Below, in pieces: positions 6,040 through 7,496 of a DNA stretch of 7,496 nt. Below the pieces are notes generated by a model that saw only the letters and a program-made list of their open reading frames with translations, had not been told where the DNA came from and did no database searches. Where the stretch lies: the NCBI GenBank assembly GCA_013695265.1, contig JACDAU010000198.1, positions 1-7,496 of the forward strand. The letters run 5' to 3'. How positions within the stretch are numbered: position 1 is the stretch's first letter; every line of letters starts with the position of its first letter. Source of the stretch: Chloroflexia bacterium. GTDB taxonomy: Bacteria > Chloroflexota > Chloroflexia > Thermobaculales > Thermobaculaceae. Both the position numbers and the translations under genes were made by a program.

Positions 6040-6333
6040 ATGACGCGCCTGTTAAACCTTTTCGTACTGCTTGCGCCGTGGGCTGCGCTGCTCGGAGGAG
6101 CAGGGCTTGTGGGACTCGCGGGACTGCACCTTTTTCGCCTATGCCCGCTCCCCGGCATACCCTCCGAGCAGACGCTCTCCCCACTCGCTGCGCTGATTTT
6201 CGGTTTGGCGCTCCTGGGCCTGGGCGTGACGTTTCTGGTCACAGACGGCGCGGTTGGGTACAGCGGCGTGTACCTGGCGTGGCTCGCGGTCGCGGCATTC
6301 TCGGGGGTGCTCACCGCCGTTGGCAGCCGGTGA
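6040..6333 (+). CDS. Small hydrophobic membrane protein, function unknown
   Basis: 97 residues from ATG 6040; I do not recognise a family. Three hydrophobic stretches are clear: about 7-32 (rich in Leu, Ala and Gly, ending LHLF), about 47-67 (LSPLAALIFGLALLGLGVTFL) and about 76-94. Loops are short, with PLPGIPSEQT between helices 1 and 2 and TDGAVGYSG between 2 and 3. Charged residues are few, with Arg at both ends. Codon use favours G or C at third positions like its neighbours, and the hydrophobic pattern over the whole length supports real coding. There is no visible ribosome-binding site before ATG 6040, and no other ATG, GTG or TTG occurs in frame between 5980 and 6040. It sits 61 bases after the divIC-like gene and 47 bases before the acidic-protein gene, probably co-transcribed. 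A role in the envelope is possible but unproven. Confidence 0.6.
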   Translation: MTRLLNLFVLLAPWAALLGGAGLVGLAGLHLFRLCPLPGIPSEQTLSPLAALIFGLALLGLGVTFLVTDGAVGYSGVYLAWLAVAAFSGVLTAVGSR

Positions 6334-6367
6334 GCGGCATACCTCTTGCAAGTCACAGGCAACAGAC

Positions 6368-6374
6368 AAGGAGG
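6368..6374 (+). promoter_or_regulatory. Ribosome-binding site of the acidic-protein gene
   Basis: AAGGAGG matches the anti-Shine-Dalgarno perfectly. It lies 3 bases before ATG 6378 and 6 bases before ATG 6381, which favours the second of the two tandem ATGs. Confidence 0.7.
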
Positions 6375-6380
6375 CAGATG

Positions 6381-6659
6381 ATGACCATCAAGGCAAGCGA
6401 CGAGTGGAAGGAACACGCCCTGCACCCTGACAAGGCTGTCACCGGCGAGAGTCCGGATACAGAGGTGCCCGCAGGGCGTATCTCGGAGGTTAGTGACGCC
6501 GTGTACGGCGCGGAGTCCGCAGACCTGGACATCAACGCCGGCAACGAGGGACGAGATACGCATACAGCCGGACCAGATGTTGCGCCGCGTGCCGACGGTC
6601 CGGGGCAGACCGTGACAGCCACGGACGCGGACAGCAACCGGCGGACTACCGGCGCGTAG
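6381..6659 (+). CDS. Small acidic, probably disordered protein, function unknown
   Basis: 92 residues from ATG 6381 (93 from ATG 6378). I do not recognise a family. The sequence is rich in Asp, Glu, Gly, Ala, Thr and Ser, has no Cys, almost no large hydrophobic residues, and a single Trp at residue 9 and Tyr at about residue 43. A basic/amphipathic start (TIKASDEWKEHALHPDK) is followed by an acidic low-complexity body and a polar tail. This predicts a soluble, intrinsically disordered protein with no signal peptide or membrane segment. Evidence that it is real is mainly the perfect AAGGAGG site and the uninterrupted frame. Its final 14 bases overlap the 3' end of enolase on the other strand. 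It may be a lineage-specific protein; a chance frame is less likely but possible in GC-rich DNA. Confidence 0.6.
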   Translation: MTIKASDEWKEHALHPDKAVTGESPDTEVPAGRISEVSDAVYGAESADLDINAGNEGRDTHTAGPDVAPRADGPGQTVTATDADSNRRTTGA

Positions 6660-7496
6660 GCAGGGCGTTCCAGCCCGCGTAGCGGGCGTTGTCGCCCAGT
6701 TCGCGCTCGATGCGCAGCAGGCGATTGTATTTCGCGGTGCGCTCTCCACGGGAGGGCGCACCTGTCTTTATCTGCCCCGAGCCAAGCGCCACCGCGAGGT
6801 CCGCGATCGTCGTGTCCTCTGTTTCGCCGCTACGGTGCGACATCACTGCGGTCCAGCCCGCCCGCCGCGCCAGCTCCACGGCCTCGATCGTCTCCGTCAG
6901 CGTGCCGATCTGGTTCGGCTTGATGAGTACGCTGTTCGCCGCACCGCGGCTGACGCCCTCGCGGATGCGGTCAGTATTCGTCACGAAGAGGTCGTCGCCG
7001 ACGAGCTGCACCCCCGCACCGAGTTCTCGTGTTAGCTCCTCCCAGCCAGACCAGTCGTTCTCCGCCAGTCCGTCCTCCAGCGAGATGATCGGGAAGCGGC
7101 GGCACCAGTCCGCCCAGTACGCCACCATCTCCGCCGTGCTCAGCACCCGCTCGTCGCGGGCCAGGTGGTAGGCGCCCTCGGCGAAGAGCTCGCTTGCGGC
7201 GGGGTCGAGCGCGATGGAGACCTGCTCGCCGGGGGTGTAACCGGCGGTCTGGATCGCCTGCAGCACGGCCTCAATCGCCGCGTCGTTTGATTCCAGACTC
7301 GGCGCGAAGCCGCCCTCGTCGCCGACGTTCGTCGCGTGCCCCTGTGCGTGGAGATTCTTGCGGAGCGCCGCGTAGATCTCCGCGCCCCAGCGCAACCCTT
7401 CCGAGAAGCTGGACGCCCCCAGCGGCATCACCATGAACTCCTGCATGTCGGTGCTGTTCGAGGCGTGCTTGCCGCCGTTGAGAATGTTCATCATCG
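6646..7496 (-). CDS. eno: Enolase, C-terminal two thirds (partial)
   Basis: The gene enters from the right edge on the minus strand and stops at TAG 6648-6646; about 283 C-terminal residues are visible. Enolase interconverts 2-phosphoglycerate and phosphoenolpyruvate in glycolysis in the cytoplasm and is often an RNA-degradosome component. Visible hallmarks in order are MMNILNGGKHASNSTDMQEF with the active-site His and Glu, NVGDEGGFAP with the acid/base Glu, ALDPAAS (metal Asp), SLEDGLAENDW (metal Glu), VGDDLFVTN (metal Asp), LIKPNQIGT with the catalytic Lys, SHRSGETEDT for substrate phosphate binding, and GQIKTGAPSRGERTAKYN. All key residues look intact. The two bases at the window edge fit a Pro codon, giving the usual PMMNI. 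The N-terminal domain and start are outside. It is convergent with the preceding genes and overlaps the acidic-protein gene tail to tail. Confidence 0.97.
   Translation of the reverse strand, partial: MMNILNGGKHASNSTDMQEFMVMPLGASSFSEGLRWGAEIYAALRKNLHAQGHATNVGDEGGFAPSLESNDAAIEAVLQAIQTAGYTPGEQVSIALDPAASELFAEGAYHLARDERVLSTAEMVAYWADWCRRFPIISLEDGLAENDWSGWEELTRELGAGVQLVGDDLFVTNTDRIREGVSRGAANSVLIKPNQIGTLTETIEAVELARRAGWTAVMSHRSGETEDTTIADLAVALGSGQIKTGAPSRGERTAKYNRLLRIERELGDNARYAGWNALPTRR
6673..6687. repeat. Inverted repeat at the convergent gene junction
   Basis: GCCCGC (6673-6678) and GCGGGC (6682-6687) form a 6-bp stem with a 3-base loop. It lies 14 bases beyond the stop of the acidic-protein gene and inside the last codons of enolase. 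It reads as a hairpin on both strands and could help end transcription from both sides, but no T-run follows, and the enolase residues it encodes (ARYAG) may explain it by coding constraint alone. Confidence 0.35.

Noticed and set aside
5387..6043. Plus-strand frame of 218 residues over the divIC-like gene
   Set aside because: Arg/Gly-rich alternate frame; the DivIC/FtsB motifs and the ribosome-binding site belong to the other frame.
5342..6184. Minus-strand open frame of 280 residues
   Set aside because: Antisense to the end of gatA and the divIC-like gene; composition is Arg/Ser/Ala-rich as expected for the shadow of GC-rich codons, and no motif is present.
6030..6761. Minus-strand open frame of 243 residues
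   Set aside because: Overlaps both small plus-strand genes and the enolase end; rich in Cys, Arg, Pro and Thr with no family resemblance. It competes with two weakly supported genes, but the plus strand has the membrane pattern and the perfect ribosome-binding site.

Overview
This is a GC-rich (by eye about 60%), gene-dense bacterial chromosome segment made almost entirely of housekeeping genes. The order is: end of atpD, atpC, an mreB/mbl-type actin gene, a rodA-type SEDS gene, a Uma2-family nuclease, gatC, gatA, a DivIC/FtsB-type septum protein, a small three-helix membrane protein, a small acidic protein and, convergently, enolase. The ATP synthase operon running into mreB and a SEDS gene, plus a Uma2 gene and GTG starts with strong Shine-Dalgarno sites, suggests Chloroflexota, perhaps Thermomicrobia/Sphaerobacter-like. 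That assignment is inference from gene order and protein style, not from a marker tree.

Left part (1-2931): the F1 beta subunit ends in an unusually acidic tail. A 190-base gap with a strong 11-bp stem-loop precedes the epsilon subunit gene. mreB follows after 29 bases and its end overlaps the start of rodA, so the cytoskeletal filament and the wall glycosyltransferase it guides look translationally coupled. mreC, mreD and a class B PBP are absent.

Middle (2932-5454): a Uma2 PD-(D/E)XK-type gene with its own good ribosome-binding site lies between rodA and gatC. gatC and gatA overlap by 11 bases and encode two of the three subunits of the tRNA-dependent amidotransferase; gatB is not here.

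Right part (5455-7496): the best promoter candidate in the window (TTGATA, 17 bases, TACTAT) begins in the gatA stop codon and would drive the divIC-like gene. A perfect GC-rich inverted repeat follows that gene, then two small unrecognised genes: one membrane protein with no visible ribosome-binding site and one disordered acidic protein with an excellent one. The acidic gene overlaps the 3' end of enolase, on the opposite strand, by 14 bases.

I do not see a mobile element, CRISPR array, tRNA, rRNA or defence cluster. The most interesting points are the two small orphan genes, the convergent overlap with enolase, the acidic AtpD tail and the long structured atpD-atpC gap. No gap exceeds 300 bases.
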